From assembly GCA_964017125.1 (NCBI GenBank), contig CAXHKU010000928.1, forward strand, positions 289,501 through 353,500: a stretch of 64,000 bases of DNA. Direction: 5' to 3'. The stretch comes from Flabesymbios commensalis. Lineage: Eukaryota; Annelida; Polychaeta; Terebellida; Flabelligeridae. Positions 46,628 through 60,189 of the stretch are shown piece after piece. Position 1 is the stretch's first letter. Every line of letters starts with the position of its first letter. The position numbers and the translations under genes are program-made. Under the pieces are notes generated by a model that saw nothing but the letters and a program-made list of their open reading frames with translations, was not told where the DNA came from and searched no databases.

Positions 46628-46668
46628 GTACAGTACAGTACAGTACAGTACAGTACAGTACAGTACAG
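33267..46668. repeat. Satellite array 2 (unit 681-717 bp)
   Basis: Same unit as array 1; nineteen copies of the core segment can be counted. It starts with a unit that jumps from AACCATTTGCGA straight into (GACA)n, so most of one core is missing. It stops inside a (TACAG)n run at 46668, directly against copy 2 of the 16-kb segment. Fixed differences from array 1 include AACCATTTGCGACGC for AAGCATTTCCGAAGA, TTTTCAG for TTTTGTG, TTTTGGGATG for TTTTAGGATG, AATTACATAG for AATTAAATAG and TTATTAGTTAG for TTATAAGTTAG. The open frames in the units have no protein-family resemblance. Confidence 0.97.
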
Positions 46669-47079
46669 TAGCAGGTTCTACTGTATAGATAAAAATAGAC
46701 TTTAAAAATTAGGAGCAAAAGTTTTACAGCTACCAGCCAGGTATCTGTAGTGATATTTATGCATCTAGAGACACAAATTGATCATGCACTTCCAACATCA
46801 AGGTGAATAAAAACTAAAAAAAGTTGTTCGGAAACAAACACGAAAGCAGCCCTCCGTTATCGCTTGACCACTATTTTATAATTGTTTGCTAAAAAAAATT
46901 AAAAAAAAAAAAAAAAATGGCCGGCTGGCAGCCATTTTGGATTTTTTAGTCTGAAATTTGTCATGGGTTATCCTTGTGTGAGACATTGCATTTTATATTC
47001 ATGGTCCAGTCATTTTGTATTTCTTGAGTTAAGTAAATATTACAAAATTGAAACTGGCCGCTAAACGGCCATTTAAAAA

Positions 47080-47274
47080 TTGTTTGATCCCAAAAGTATA
47101 TTTGCCAAATTAAAAGAAGATCTGATGGCAACTTTTTCCTGGAATGCGCTAACGAGCATTTCCTCGTTAGTGGCCATAGTAATTAAAGGGTTGATGATAT
47201 GGGAATCAAAATGTCACCAAAACAATTCCCCAGTGGTATGTGATGGCTATGTGAAGTATGAGGAAGGAATTTAA
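47080..47274 (+). other. Unrecognised open frame (copy 2)
   Basis: Same 64-codon translation as 17373-17567, including the hydrophobic ISSLVAIVIKGLMIW segment. The stem-loop follows at 47382-47407. Family unknown. Confidence 0.3.
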
Positions 47275-47521
47275 AAGGACTATATTCCTTGGTATGAGGA
47301 AGTAGAATTTGATAGATTAGTAGCTATCTTGAAAACAAATAACTGCTGCGGAGGCGGCTGCGGACCGTGTGGAATACAGTAAGCAGCCCGCCTCGGAGAG
47401 GGCTGCTCAATTAATACAATATATAATGGTATATTCCAGAATAAGGACTTTTATTTACAATAATATTGAAAATCTAAAATATACCAGCCATTGTTCTTGA
47501 TGGAAACTACTCAACCCGCCT

Positions 47522-47755
47522 TAGGGGGGTCACCCTTCAATCTCCAGGGAGGGGGGGTGGAGTTTTTGTCGCGCCCAAATGATTTATTTCAACCCGGCTC
47601 GGCGGCGCGCTGAAAATGTCAATACATGTTTATACATGTTTGTGTAGAACAGTCCTTAAAGTATATTATTCACACAGAGTCCGCCCAAAATTATTTATTT
47701 CAAAAAAACAACTCCAGACCTCCCCCTGGAGATTGAATGGTGGCCCCCTCAGCCT
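47522..47755. mobile_element. Inverted-repeat element (copy 2)
   Basis: Counterpart of 17815-18048 with the same arms (CACCCTTCAATCTCCAGGG and complement). Confidence 0.65.
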
Positions 47756-48136
47756 ACCAACACGGTACGGTACGCTGTCTGAATTATGGCCCGGTATTTC
47801 CAACACTGTGCCAACATTGAGACAACATTGGGTGAGCGCCCTGTGTTGCCTGGGTAGCTGATGGCAGTTAGTGATTGTTACAGCAAAGTGTTACTAGCAC
47901 CTTTTGATATCAAGGACCTGACATAACCATGATAACCCTGCATTGGAATCAATATGTCATTAATTCTCAGGGAAGGATACAGTCTATAAACGTCATTCTA
48001 TCTATTTCAAGTATTTCTAGGTCAAGTATAATAATTAGGACATGTCACCAGGTCAGGGAAACAGACGCTCTTGGGGAGGCTGGTCAGGATGTTTGAATTA
48101 AAACACCATAAATCCTGATAACACAGTGGGTTGATG

Positions 48137-48257
48137 CTGGATAGATGTTTATCTGTTGCTAAATCACGGGATAGATGTTTCTCTGTTGCTGAATCACGGG
48201 ATAGATGTTTCTCTGTTGCTGAATCACGGGATAGATGTTTATCTGTTGCTAAATCAC
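48137..48257. repeat. 30-bp minisatellite, 4 copies (copy 2)
   Basis: Same unit as 18430-18670. The first and last units match those of copy 1, so the loss is internal. Confidence 0.97.
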
Positions 48258-49366
48258 CCGTATCCTTGACAACAGGAGTCTTGAGATCTCTGCCTCCTAG
48301 CTCTACACCCTCTGGTTCTCACGTCCAAATCAGGGCTTTCCTTGACAGCAGGGATCTGTGTTTCTTATAGTTTTACACCACCTGGTTCTCACGTCCAGAC
48401 ACCCTGTACCCCTCCTCACTGACATGAGACACTGAACCAACGCTGGCTTAATGTTGGCTAATCATCTGGCACCCATCAGATGAGATGTAGATTTAAATCG
48501 GACAAACTTTAAAATAACAGAGCAAATGCAAACAATCACTCAATGACAACACATTTTACTATTGTTGCTATCATACCTTGCTGTATAGGATGCAGAATGT
48601 TCATGAATATACACCCAGATCTAGTCCCAGAGAACAAGGGACATTCATCTAGCATCGTTTCAATGTTGACGACGCTGGCCCAACATTTTAACAGGATTTG
48701 TTCAACTTGTGGTGTTTATTGGCAAGGGATACAGGATGTACAAATGTAGGCCCCTAATATTTACATATCACAGCATCCCAGTGACAGCGATAATACAGGA
48801 TGTAATATTACAAATCACAGCATCCTAGAGTGCTGATAATGATACACAGCTCTGTTGTTATCATTTACTACCTTCCACTGACACAGGATGTAATATTTAC
48901 ATATCACAACATCCCAGTGAAGAAGGTGTTCATAATGATACTCAGCTCTGTTGTTATCATTGACCCCCTTCCGCGTTTACCACTATTGATAACATCTGCC
49001 TCGATTTGAGGGCGATGTTTGGGGCTGTCCCTGATCCCGAGACAGATCCGGCGTAGCCACGCGAGATTTGACCTAGTCACGCGGGATGTGGCGAGATTTG
49101 GTAATTAGACGAGACCACGGGCCCTGCTTTGGATCAGAGCGCCGCCTAGGGACTCTGGTTACCATCCTGGAGCTGATAAGATCTTGACGTCCGCCTGGTC
49201 GTGTGTCACCCCCCCCCCCCCTCCCGCCCACAGGACTCCCGTTTGTTTCCCCCCCAGGGATCCACATACCAGGTATTTATGTGGAACCCTTTCTACATTA
49301 GGTCCCAGGTCTAGCCCTACTGTAAAAAAACATAATGTCTTAAGAATGTACCTTATGTAGGCCTAT

Positions 49367-49482
49367 CCCATCAAACACGAGACTTCTTCGTTGATACGAT
49401 GTTGGCTTAATGCTGGCCCAGCGTCTAAGACGATGGGCCAGCTTTAAACCAACATCGTATCAACGTCTCGTGTTTGTCGGGA
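49367..49482. mobile_element. Fold-back element (copy 2)
   Basis: Counterpart of 19779-19894. The private GATACGATG stem is in both arms. Confidence 0.85.
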
Positions 49483-49648
49483 TACTCCTGTGCAGCCAAA
49501 AGGTAGTATCTGCTCTCTGTACAATCGAGCAGATACTGTCTTTTGGCTTAGCAGAACAGTATAGTGTACATTGGCATGGGCAGTATTGCACACTACAAAC
49601 ATTTGAACTGTTTGGAGCACTGTATATCATGTAGATGCACAACCACTA

Positions 49649-49715
49649 GACGGGATTCAAACCTGGTGCCTCTGAGTTGGACAGCTATATCTAAAACAAA
49701 TAGGCCAGCTAGGCC
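49649..49715 (-). mobile_element. tRNA-derived SINE head (copy 2)
   Basis: Counterpart of 20061-20127 with the same A- and B-box-like motifs. Confidence 0.5.
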
Positions 49716-49895
49716 GCTCATGTGTTTTATACAGAACTTACCAAATGAAACGATTATTAATAACACTTTTGTCAGCAAACACACATTTTTGCACATATTC
49801 ATGCGAGTTTAAAAAAAATTATCACTTTTAAAGGATATCAAAGTAGAGGCTGAAACCTATTTCCGTCATTTCAATATATGTCCGTCAACATGGTC

Positions 49896-50264
49896 GACCC
49901 ATAACCAGATAACCATGATAACATAGGTATTCAAATGACGCTAAAGAGCTAACTAAGACATTTGTCATGATTTAAAATGAAAAAAAAGCCCTTCGGTTCC
50001 CATGTTTTTATACAAGTCTTCCAGCGTTGTAAGGGTTAACCTTTTAAACGCGGGGACCGTCTTTATACGTCAGATTCTGATGTCTAAAAGCGATCGCCGC
50101 AATAAAATAATTACACTATTTATTAATGCCCGTAGACCCATAACATATAGGTGTTCAAATGATGCGAAAAGAGCTAACTAAGACATTTATGAAGATTTAA
50201 AATTGAGAAAAACCCTTTGGTTTCCATGTTTTTTACAAAAATATTCCAGCGTTGCAAGGGTTAA
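49896..50264 (+). mobile_element. Two adjoining family-A MITEs (copy 2)
   Basis: Counterparts of 20308-20451 and 20448-20676. They share one TTAA at 50036-50039, and the outer TTAA is at 50261-50264. Confidence 0.78.
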
Positions 50265-50382
50265 TGTTGATCCATCGTCTGCGACGTTGAACCAACATTA
50301 AAACAACACTGGGTGAAGGTGCAATGTCTGCCGAGAGAATTTCTATCCACTTGAGATTCTCAGAGGAGTTATAAAGAGGCAC

Positions 50383-51518
50383 GGGTTTGAAAGGTGTAAC
50401 CATGGTAACAGATACAGAAAGGACTCGAACCTCAAACAGTATAATGGACAGTTCAGAGCGCTTAATATGCACAGCCTTGATATACATCCGCGGGCGTGAA
50501 AAGTGTAACAGATACAGAAAGGACTCGAATCCCAAACAGTATAATGGACAGTTCGGAGCGCTTAATATGCACAGCCTTGATATACATCCGCGGGCGTGAA
50601 AAGTGTAACAGATACAGAAAGGACTCGAACCCCAAACAGTATAATGGACAGTTCAGAGCGCTTAATATGCACAGCCTTGATATACATCCGCGGGCGTGAA
50701 AAGTGTAACAGATACAGAAAAGACTCGAACCCCAAACAGTATAATGGACAGTTCAGAGCGCTTAATATGCACAGCCTTGATAATACACCCGCGGGTTTGA
50801 AAAGTGTAACAGGTACAGAAAGGACTCGAACCCCAAACAGTATAATGGACAGTTCGGAGCACTGAATATGCACAGCCTTGATAATACATCCACGGGTTTG
50901 AAAAGTGTAACAGAAACAGAGAGGACTCGAACCCCAAACAGTATAATGGACAGTTCAGAGCGCTTAATATGCACAGCCTTGATAATACATCCGCGGGTTT
51001 GAAAAGTGTAACAGGTACAGAAAGGACTCGAACCCCAAACAGTATAATGGACAGTTCGGAGCACTGAATATGCACAGCCTTGATAATACATCCGCGGGTT
51101 TGAAAAGTGTAACAGAAACAGAAAGGACTCAAACCCCAAACAGTATAATGGACAGTTCGGAGCGCTTAATATGCACAGCCTTGATAATACCTTCACGGGT
51201 TTGAAAAGTGTAACAGATACAGAAAGGACTCGAACTCCAAACAGTATAATGGACAGTTCGGAGCGCTTAATCATGTCAATATGCACAGCCTTGATAATAC
51301 ATCCACGGGTTTGAAAAGTGTAACAGATATAGAAAGGACTCGAGCCCCAAACAGTATAATGGACAGTTCGGAGCACTGAATATGCACAGCCTTGATAATA
51401 CATCCACGGGTTTGAGAAGTGTAACAGAAACTGAAAGGACTCGAACCCCAAACAGTATGATGGGCAGTTCGGAGCACTGAATATGCACATCCTTGATAAT
51501 ACCTCCAGGACTCGAACT
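50383..51518 (-). repeat. SINE-fragment tandem array (copy 2)
   Basis: Counterpart of 20795-21930 with the same number and order of units and the B-box motif in each. Confidence 0.85.
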
Positions 51519-51885
51519 CTGTCCACAGACAAGCAGAATAACACAGTCTTAGAAAGGGACTGAGATCAATGTGAGATCTCAATGTGAGATCTTAGGCTTG
51601 TCAGCTAACGTTGGGCCACTGCATTTTGAGTGTTGGGCCAGCTTTCTAGATGCTGTGCCAACACTCAGGCAGCGGTGGTCCAACGTCCCGTGTTCATATG
51701 GCGACTGGTGGGCGAATCATTAGAGCATACTACATTTGTCGGAAGGCCCGGGCAGCCCGGTAACAAGGCTAGCTAACCCACACAAACAAACAAATATACA
51801 AACAAACACATATACAAACAAACAAACAAACAAACAAACAAACAAACAAACAAACTATTTTATTTATTTTAGTCACAGAATAATC

Positions 51886-52131
51886 TGAACCCTTTAACCG
51901 CCGGTGCCGCATATATGCGGGTTTTCATTTTTTATAAGCACATTAAGTACCACATTTTAAACATGTTAAAGATAAAATGTGACATCAACCAGCAAGATTT
52001 GAAAAGAGTTGACTTCCACTTTGTCAAATCTGAATAATTTTCACTCACTTGAAGTTGTGGATCGCGTCAGCGAGACACAACTTCGAGTGGGTGAAAATTC
52101 ATATTGAATAATTTGGCGGTTAAAGGGTTAA
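51886..52131 (+). mobile_element. TTAA-type MITE, family D (copy 2)
   Basis: Counterpart of 22298-22543. Same CCCTTTAACCGCC ends and inner hairpin. Confidence 0.78.
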
Positions 52132-52971
52132 TGAACCCTGAATGAACCCTGGCGGTCTTATAGATTTGACAATATGGTCAACCAGTGTACATGTAGAAAA
52201 TATTTCAAAACTGGTTTTTCAACGTTTATAACCATTTTGAAGTTTCCGGGTAGAATAGATTTCCCCTTTATGCCAACTGACAAGCTTAAATGAATAGTGG
52301 GCTGAATGGCTGATTTGATGCAGTTAAAACAACACCTCAATCGCTCAAGGGAACGTCAAAAAAGATTTATTCTCGTTAACAATAATATTTGTTTATACTG
52401 GGATCAAGTCTGGTATTCTACTCCTGAACATTAAACCAGTATCTGGTCAATTATCTGGTGTGTACTGGGCATACAAGGTTTGGATGTCCGATAAATTAAT
52501 ATTATGATGAATGGCTTAGCTTAAGGACTTAAAACAACACCCCAAATCGCTCATTATTTTCGTCAACTAGCATTTGTTAAAACAACACCCCACATTATTA
52601 GTATTTGTTTATACTGGGATAACGTCTGGTATTCTACCCCCGACCAATAAAATGCTTGGTTTAATGTTGGGCCAGCATTAAACCAGCATTGGGCCAATAT
52701 CAAAAGTGTGAACTGGGAATTCAAGGTTTGGATGATGGATGCGGCGGCATAAATAAATACATAGTTATATTTTTCGTCATTTCAATCTGGAGATTGCGTT
52801 AGCAATTCCAGCTTCAAATGAATGAAAAATAGAAACAAACAAATTAGCAACACAAAGGTTACCTTGGTAACGTAAAGACAAATTAACGAGATGATAATTT
52901 ACATCACACAATGCCGATGTACATGAAAAGGAAGCATCTATTACTGGCCAGCCACTGGGAATTATAACAGC

Positions 52972-53959
52972 ACATATTTAATACTGTAATATCTGACTAG
53001 GGCCTATATTTATATTTATATATCACTGGATGATCATATTTAATACTGTAATATCTGACTAGGGCCTACTTATATTTATATATCACTAGATAATCATATT
53101 TAATACTGTAATATCTGACTAGGGCCTACTTATATTTATATATCACTAGATAATCATATTTAATACTGTAATATCTGACTAGGGCCTATACTTATATTTA
53201 ATACTGTAATATCTGACTAGGGCCTACTTATATTTAATACTGTAATATCTGACTAGGGCCTACTTATATTTATATATCACTAGATAATCATATTTAATAC
53301 TGTAATATCTGACTAGGGCCTATACTTATATTTAATACTGTAATATCTGACTAGGGCCTACTTATATTTATATATCACTAGATAATCATATTTAATACTG
53401 TAATATCTGACTAGGGCCTATATTTATATTTATATATCACTGGATGATCATATTTAATACTGTAATATCTGACTAGGGCCTACTTATATTTATATATCAC
53501 TAGATAATCATATTTAATACTGTAATATCTGACTAGGGCCTACTTATATTTATATATCACTGGATGATCATATTTAATACTGTAATATCTGACTAGGGCC
53601 TACTTATATTTATATATCACTAGATAATCATATTTAATACTGTAATATCTGACTAGGGCCTACTTATATTTAATACTGTAATATCTGACTAGGGCCTACT
53701 TATATTTATATATCACTAGATAATCATATTTAATACTGTAATATCTGACTAGGGCCTACTTATATTTATATATCACTAGATAATCATATTTAATACTGTA
53801 ATATCTGACTAGGGCCTACTTATATTTATATATCACTAGATAATCATATTTAATACTGTAATATCTGACTTGGGCCTATACTTATATTTATATATCACTA
53901 GATAATCATATTTAATACTGTAATATCTGACTAGGGCCTAATTATATTTATATCACTAG
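52972..53959. repeat. AT-rich minisatellite, 18 copies (copy 2)
   Basis: Counterpart of 23384-24275. It has an extra short unit near 53660 and one fewer unit after the TTGGGCC variant. Confidence 0.95.
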
Positions 53960-53966
53960 ATAATTC

Positions 53967-54342
53967 ATCCTTTGAACGCTAAAATATTGGTGTATAAACC
54001 ATGGAGACCAAAGGGTTTTTTCAATTTGAAATCATCATCAATGTCTGAGTCAGCTCTTTCGGCTCTTTATTTGAATATCTATGTTATGGGTCTAGGGCTA
54101 TTTAAATGTGTAAACCTTTCAGTACGGGGGGGGGGGTCGACTTTAGACGTCAGAATCTGACGTCTGTAGACGGCAGATTCTAACGTCTAAAGTCGGTCCC
54201 CCCCCCCCTCTAGGTCTAGGGCTATTTAAATGTGTAAACCTTTCAGTGCGGGGGGGGGGGGTCGACTTTAGACGTCAGAATCTGACGTCTGTAGACGGCA
54301 GATTCTGACGTCTAAAGTCGGTCCCCGCACTGAAAGGGTTAA
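53967..54342 (-). mobile_element. Family-A MITE with duplicated hairpin (copy 2)
   Basis: Counterpart of 24283-24658. G-run lengths differ slightly. TTAA at 54339-54342. Confidence 0.78.
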
Positions 54343-54501
54343 ATACCCCCCAGGGATCAAGGGGTTGTATCTGATACTCATGGAGTAGCTTACACAACGG
54401 GCATCTGACAAACCGCAGATAGGAGATGACAACAGCTGACACATCAGCTGATAACGAATCTGGTAATTCTGACACCCTGTGAAAGTGGAAGGAGAAGCTA
54501 T

Positions 54502-54614
54502 ACCCAGAAAACACGACACATCTACCCAATGTCTGACCAATGTTGGCCCACCGTCTACGACGTTGGCCCAACATTGGTCAGACATTGGGTTGATGCGTGG
54601 TGTTTGCTGGGATA
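54502..54614. mobile_element. Fold-back element (copy 2)
   Basis: Counterpart of 24818-24930 with the private CTGACC stem. Confidence 0.88.
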
Positions 54615-54763
54615 GCCGGGTTAGGTTGTATTCTGTGAACCACAGTGACGTCACTCGGTGAAAACAAGGTTATATAACACCCCTCCCCATACTTCATTAA
54701 GTATTAGCCAGCTCGGTGAAAACAAAGGCGGTCGAGGTCATTGAGTTTCACACAATTGTTTTT

Positions 54764-56310
54764 GTTCAGCTCAGCGTAGCTGGGCCGTAACCCTTTAGTC
54801 CTTACAGGTTGTATTATCCTTGTTCAGCTCAGCGTAGCTGGGTCGTAACCCTTTAGTCCTTACAGGTTGTATTATCCTTGTTCAGCTCTGGGCCGTAACC
54901 CTTTAGTCCTTACAGGTTGTATTATCCTTGTTCAGCTCAGCGTAGCTGGGTCGTAACCCTTTAGTCCTTACAGGTTGTATTATCCTTGTTCAGCTCTGGG
55001 CCTTAACCCTTTACTCCTTACAGGTTGTATTATCCTTGTTCAGCTCAGCGTAGCTGGGCCGTAACCCTTTAGTCCTTACAGGTTGTATTATCCTTGTTCA
55101 GCTCTGGGCCGTAACCCTTTAGTCCTTACAGGTTGTATTATCCTTGTTCAGCTCTGGGCCGTAACCCTTTAGTCCTTTCAGGTTGTATTATCCTTGTTCA
55201 GCTCTGGGCCGTAACCCTTTAGGCCTTACAGGTTGTATTATCCTTGTTCAGCTCTGGGCCGTAACCCTTTAGTCCTTACAGGTTGTATTATCCTTGTTCA
55301 GCTCAGCGTAGCTGGGCCGTAACCCTTTAGTCCTTACAGGTTGTATTATCCTTGTTCAGCTCTGGGCCGTAACCCTTTAGTCCTTACAGGTTGTATTATC
55401 CTTGTTCAGCTCTGGGCCGTAACCCTTTAGTCCTTACAGGTTGTATTATCCTTGTTCAGCTCAGCGTAGCTGGGCCGTAACCCTTTAGTCCTTACAGGTT
55501 GTATTATCCTTGTTCAGCTCTGGGCCGTAACCCTTTAGTCCTTACAGGTTGTATTATCCTTGTTCAGCTCAGCGTAGCTGGGCCGTAACCCTTTAGTCCT
55601 TACAGGTTGTATTATCCTTGTTCAGCTCTGGGCCGTAACCCTTTAGTCCTTACAGGTTGTATTATCCTTGTTCAGCTCTGTGCCGTAACCCTTTAGTCCT
55701 TACAGGTTGTATTATCCTTGTTCAGCTCTGGGCCGTAACCCTTTAGTCCTTACAGGTTGTATTATCCTTGTTCAGCTCTGGGCCGTAACCCTTTAGTCCT
55801 TACAGGTTGTATTATCCTTGTTCAGCTCTGTGCCGTAACCCTTTAGTCCTTACAGGTTGTATTATCCTTGTTCAGCTCTGGGCCGTAACCCTTTAGTCCT
55901 TACAGGTTGTATTATCCTTGTTCAGCTCTGTGCCGTAACCCTTTAGTCCTTACAGGTTGTATTATCCTTGTTCAGCTCTGGGCCGTAACCCTTTAGTCCT
56001 TACAGGTTGTATTATCCTTGTTCAGCTCTGGGCCGTAACCCTTTAGTCCTTACAGGTTGTATTATCCTTGTTCAGCTCTGGGCCGTAACCCTTTAGTCCT
56101 TACAGGTTGTATTATCCTTGTTCAGCTCTGGGCCGTAACCCTTTAGTCCTTACAGGTTGTATTATCCTTGTTCAGCTCAGCGTAGCTGGGCCGTAACCCT
56201 TTAGTCCTTACAGGTTGTATTATCCTTGTTCAGCTCTGGGCCGTAACCCTTTAGTCCTTACAGGTTGTATTATCCTTGTTCAGCTCTGGGCCGTAACCCT
56301 TTAGTCCTTA
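54764..56310. repeat. 50/58-bp minisatellite (copy 2)
   Basis: Counterpart of 25079-26676. It begins with two long units in a row because one short unit is missing. Confidence 0.95.
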
Positions 56311-56491
56311 CAACGATGTTGACCCAACATTGATCAAACACTGGGTTCACCCTTTAACTCTTGCAACGATGTATTTTTTGTAATAACCATGGAGACCGAA
56401 GGGTTATTTTTAATTTGAAGTCATCATAAATGGCTTAGTTAAATGGCTTAGTTAGGGATATGTTATGCCCTATATAATAACAGTACGTTCC

Positions 56492-56554
56492 CTTGGATAT
56501 GAAAGGGTTTATCTGTCAGTTACAAATTGGCAGATACACCTTTTAATATCCAAG
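56492..56554. other. Hairpin, GGATATGAAAGGG family (copy 2)
   Basis: Counterpart of 26858-26920. Confidence 0.75.
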
Positions 56555-57255
56555 GGGGGCGAATATCTTCTCACAAAAAGTACCTTCACAGCTTTGATTT
56601 GATATAGGCCCTATAGATCTATAGCCTATATATTAAGGCCTATATATTTTTTTTTGGAAAACGTCAACCCACTGGGCCAGACAATGATGGGTTTTACAGC
56701 TTTCCTACCATTTGACATGTAATACTATTCTAGAATTAGTGTAATGGTCTATAGGCCTATAGATATTTAAAAAAACGTCAATCCAGACAATGATGGGTTT
56801 TAGAGCTTTCCAACCATTTGACATGTTATACCATAGAGATAGTAGAGTCTACTATCTCCATGGTAATACTATTCTAGAATTAGTGTAATGCATTTATAGA
56901 GGGACGTCATAATTTAAATTTACTACAGTCATGTCAAGTGGTCTAACTTTTGAAATACTGAATATAATTTTACCGTTAATAATTGAGGAGAAATCAACGA
57001 AAAGCATGGCCTAAAGTATAATGACTTGTTTTGTTTATATTGCTTTTTTAGAAGTATGACTTTTCTGAACCAGAATATTTGGCCAACATGCGCTACTGGT
57101 TAGCTCTGGCCTAAGGTAGGCCTATAATGACTTGTTTCGTTTATATTGCTTTTGAAGTATATTTTCCCAACACATCAGATAGTCGTTTGATCAGCAATCT
57201 GCGGACCTGGGGCCGAAACATCTGGTAGCAGTCAACAACACGCCACTGAGCCCTT

Positions 57256-57359
57256 CAGCAAACAGACCATAATCCAAGGCTGGTTTAATGTTGCACCATC
57301 GTCTACAGTGCTGACCCAACTTTAAACCAGCATTGGGTCAACTGGTTTAAAGTGTGGGC
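57256..57359. mobile_element. Fold-back element (copy 2)
   Basis: Counterpart of 27622-27725. Confidence 0.75.
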
Positions 57360-57593
57360 CAAGTCTGTTAACATGGTTTATGTCGTCTATCCTGACAAAC
57401 TGTGGTAATTTAATAATGCTTTGACCTTTTTGTTGCCATGACAGCAGCCATTTTTTTGGGCAGAACCCTGATAAGGGGGACGTCATGATTGAAATTACTA
57501 TAGGGCCTATAATGTAGGCATGATTATGTCAAATTGTCAACTTTCCCATGTGCTGGAGCCAACTGGTATAGGCCTAGGCCTACTGACGTGCAA

Positions 57594-57779
57594 AGCCAAA
57601 AGGCAGTATCTGCTTACTTTCCAAATAATCAGATACTGCCTTTTGGCTTTGTAGGGTTGAGTAGGCCTACTCAGCAAACAGGACACATCAAACCGATGCT
57701 GGTTTAATGTTGGGCCACCGTTTGCAACGCTGGCCCGACATTAAACCAGCATTGCTTCAATGTGTCCTGTTTGCGGGGA
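57594..57779. mobile_element. AGCCAAAAGG hairpin and fold-back element (copy 2)
   Basis: Counterparts of 27960-28014 (here 57594-57648) and 28038-28145 (here 57672-57779), adjacent as in copy 1. Confidence 0.82.
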
Positions 57780-58292
57780 TACTATACTCTATAGGCTACA
57801 TATAATTTTCAGATAAATAAGAGGCCTATGTTTCTTTCATAGTCTGTAGACTACTGCCTGAGATTTGTAAAATGCCATTCAGATACTATGTATGACGTCA
57901 TACTTTAAATTAATTAACTGATGTTGTCAACAAAACCACATGAATGAACTTCCAAAGTGAGATTTAACAAATAAAAAATATGTCAGCTCTAGACGAGCGT
58001 CCCCCTTAAACTGGGGTATCTCAGTGGTACTCAACCAGGCAGACATTGGCCCGATGCTGGTTTAAGGTTGGGTCAGCGTAGTAGACGGTGGCACAACGTT
58101 AAACTAACGTCTAGTGTTTGCTGGGACAAGGTCTTGTCTCGTGGTCCATGTATTTTGCATCCCTTTTTGTAAACTTGGGGTAGATCTATCTACAGCCAGT
58201 ACTACAGGCTTGAGTATTAAACCTGATAAAATTAAAGTTAATCACTCAGAGACAAGGGAACCCTAGACTTTCTATAGGCAGATAATTCAACT

Positions 58293-58540
58293 TTAACCCT
58301 TACAGCGCGAGGGATCGACTTTAGTCGTCAGAATCTGACGCGTCAGATTCTGACGTCTAAAGTCGATCCCTTGCACTGTAGGCCTAAGAGTAGAAATAGA
58401 CAGTGGTAGACCCATATCATAGGTATTCAAATTAACCAGAAAGAGCTAACTACTAAGACATTTATGATGATCTCAAATTGAGAAAAACCCTTTGGTCTCC
58501 ATGATTTGTTTAATAATATTTCAGCACTATATAAGGTTAA
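58293..58540 (+). mobile_element. TTAA-flanked MITE, family A (copy 2, better preserved)
   Basis: TTAA at 58293-58296 and 58537-58540. Hairpin CGACTTTAGTCGTCAGAATC / GATTCTGACGTCTAAAGTCG. It differs from the copy-1 version at many bases. Confidence 0.78.
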
Positions 58541-58735
58541 AACAGGTGACAAGTGGTTGTTTTTGCCAGCAAGTCGTCTGTTCTCCAGTCGTCTGTACAG
58601 ATCACTTTGTGAGGTATATCTATTACTATATACAGAGCGCGTGCACGCCAATCTCACTGTGAACATAGATTATAGATATAGGAGATTAATTGATAGACAA
58701 AGAATGACATCTTATTATATCACCTTAAGCCTTAA
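58541..58735. other. Segment present only in copy 2
   Basis: About 190 bases with no counterpart in copy 1 at 28.9 kb. Short open frames on both strands, but no family is recognised. Either copy 1 lost it or copy 2 gained it. Confidence 0.7.
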
Positions 58736-58802
58736 TAGGTTTAACTACACTGACGATGACACATGCATCATTCCACACTATATTAAGTCTTGGTAACACG
58801 AT

Positions 58803-58902
58803 ATGCTACCCAGTTAAAGCGAGACGCTGGGCCAATGTTGGCATAATGTTGCACCAACGTCTGCGCCGCTGGCCCAACATTAAACAAACATCGGCCATTC
58901 TG
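58803..58902. mobile_element. Fold-back element (copy 2)
   Basis: Counterpart of 28975-29075, with several substitutions (GAGACGCTGGGCC, CGCCGCTGGCC). Confidence 0.7.
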
Positions 58903-59273
58903 GCCGAAGTCTGGTAGACTCTCATGGAAGCAAATTCGTACTAGCCCGGTAGCCCGAGGCTAGTAGAATATTGCAAGAGCTTAACAGTGGATTTGCATAA
59001 AAATGTATGGTAGGCCTAAATGATGGTAAGGGCTAGTTGAATTTCGCTCTGGGCTAGTGAAACTTATAGTTTTATAATTTGCACCACTATAGGCCTATAC
59101 TATATTCTGGTTACATGTATATTATGATACAGGTAATAGTTTGTCTGGTGTAGGGGGGGGGGGGGGGAGGGGTACTAGGCCTTCCATGATAAAATGTTCA
59201 AAATTACAGGTCATATTAATACAATCACTGGCAAACAGGAATTGTAGGCCTAGATGTAGACTGTAGGCCTACA

Positions 59274-59380
59274 CAGCATTCACGAGACGTTGAACCAATG
59301 TTGGCTTAATGTTGGGCCAGCGTCGTAAACGGTGGGCCAACATTAAGCCAACATTGGCTCAATGCATCGTGTTTTCTGGG
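59274..59380. mobile_element. Fold-back element (copy 2)
   Basis: Counterpart of 29449-29555. Arms CCAATGTTGGCTTAATGTTG and complement. Confidence 0.88.
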
Positions 59381-60189
59381 TAGGCCTCCTTGTCAAATTG
59401 TGTCTGATACAGAGGGCCTTAAAAACAAAATTACACAAAAATTGTCAGGGATGTAACCAGGTACTGGGTAGACAGGTATAACACACTTTCTAACTGTTGG
59501 GGCCAGGTGTTGGGGAGGAAATTAAACCATCTAATGCAGTAATGGTGAAAATAAAACGAGGCAATTGAAAAAAGGCTGCTCCTATAATGTCTGCTAATAA
59601 AGGCCTATACATAGAGAGGAACTACGTACTACAGTAGTCACAACACTATTATGACAATTTTAATTGTTGGTGTAGCTGCATCAGTTTTTGGTATCCATGG
59701 ACAACAATATGCCAAGTACTGCCAAAGAAGTAGTATGCCCTATGGACAGTAGGCCTATAACAAAGAGAAGACTCCAACCCAAGACTGGCTTGATGTTGGT
59801 CCACCATCTGCACGCTGGCCCAGCATAAAGCCACAAACACAAACGATACACAGCTTTTTTAGCAAATTATATTATTCCCTGTTGATGGGCACACAGTTTG
59901 ATTAACAGTGGCGGGCAAAGATCTTATGTATGCATGAAATAGTGCCTTTATTCCTCAGCCCAGGGAACCATTAATTAGATTGTGTAAGTTAGCAATGACA
60001 TAATAATTTACACATCATTTATTATGCTATACAGCCTAAGGTTTGTAAACATTCCAAATATATTATGACGTCATAATCACCATCATGATTTTGTCAACAA
60101 AACAAAATGAATGAATGAACTTTCAAGGTGAAGGTCAACACAATCTATGAGCACTAGGCCAGCATCCCCTGTCAGTGGTACCTACTACA

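Noticed and set aside
33267-46668. Telomeric or rDNA spacer array
   Set aside because: No telomere motif and no rRNA sequence are present. The unit is an ordinary satellite with an embedded microsatellite.
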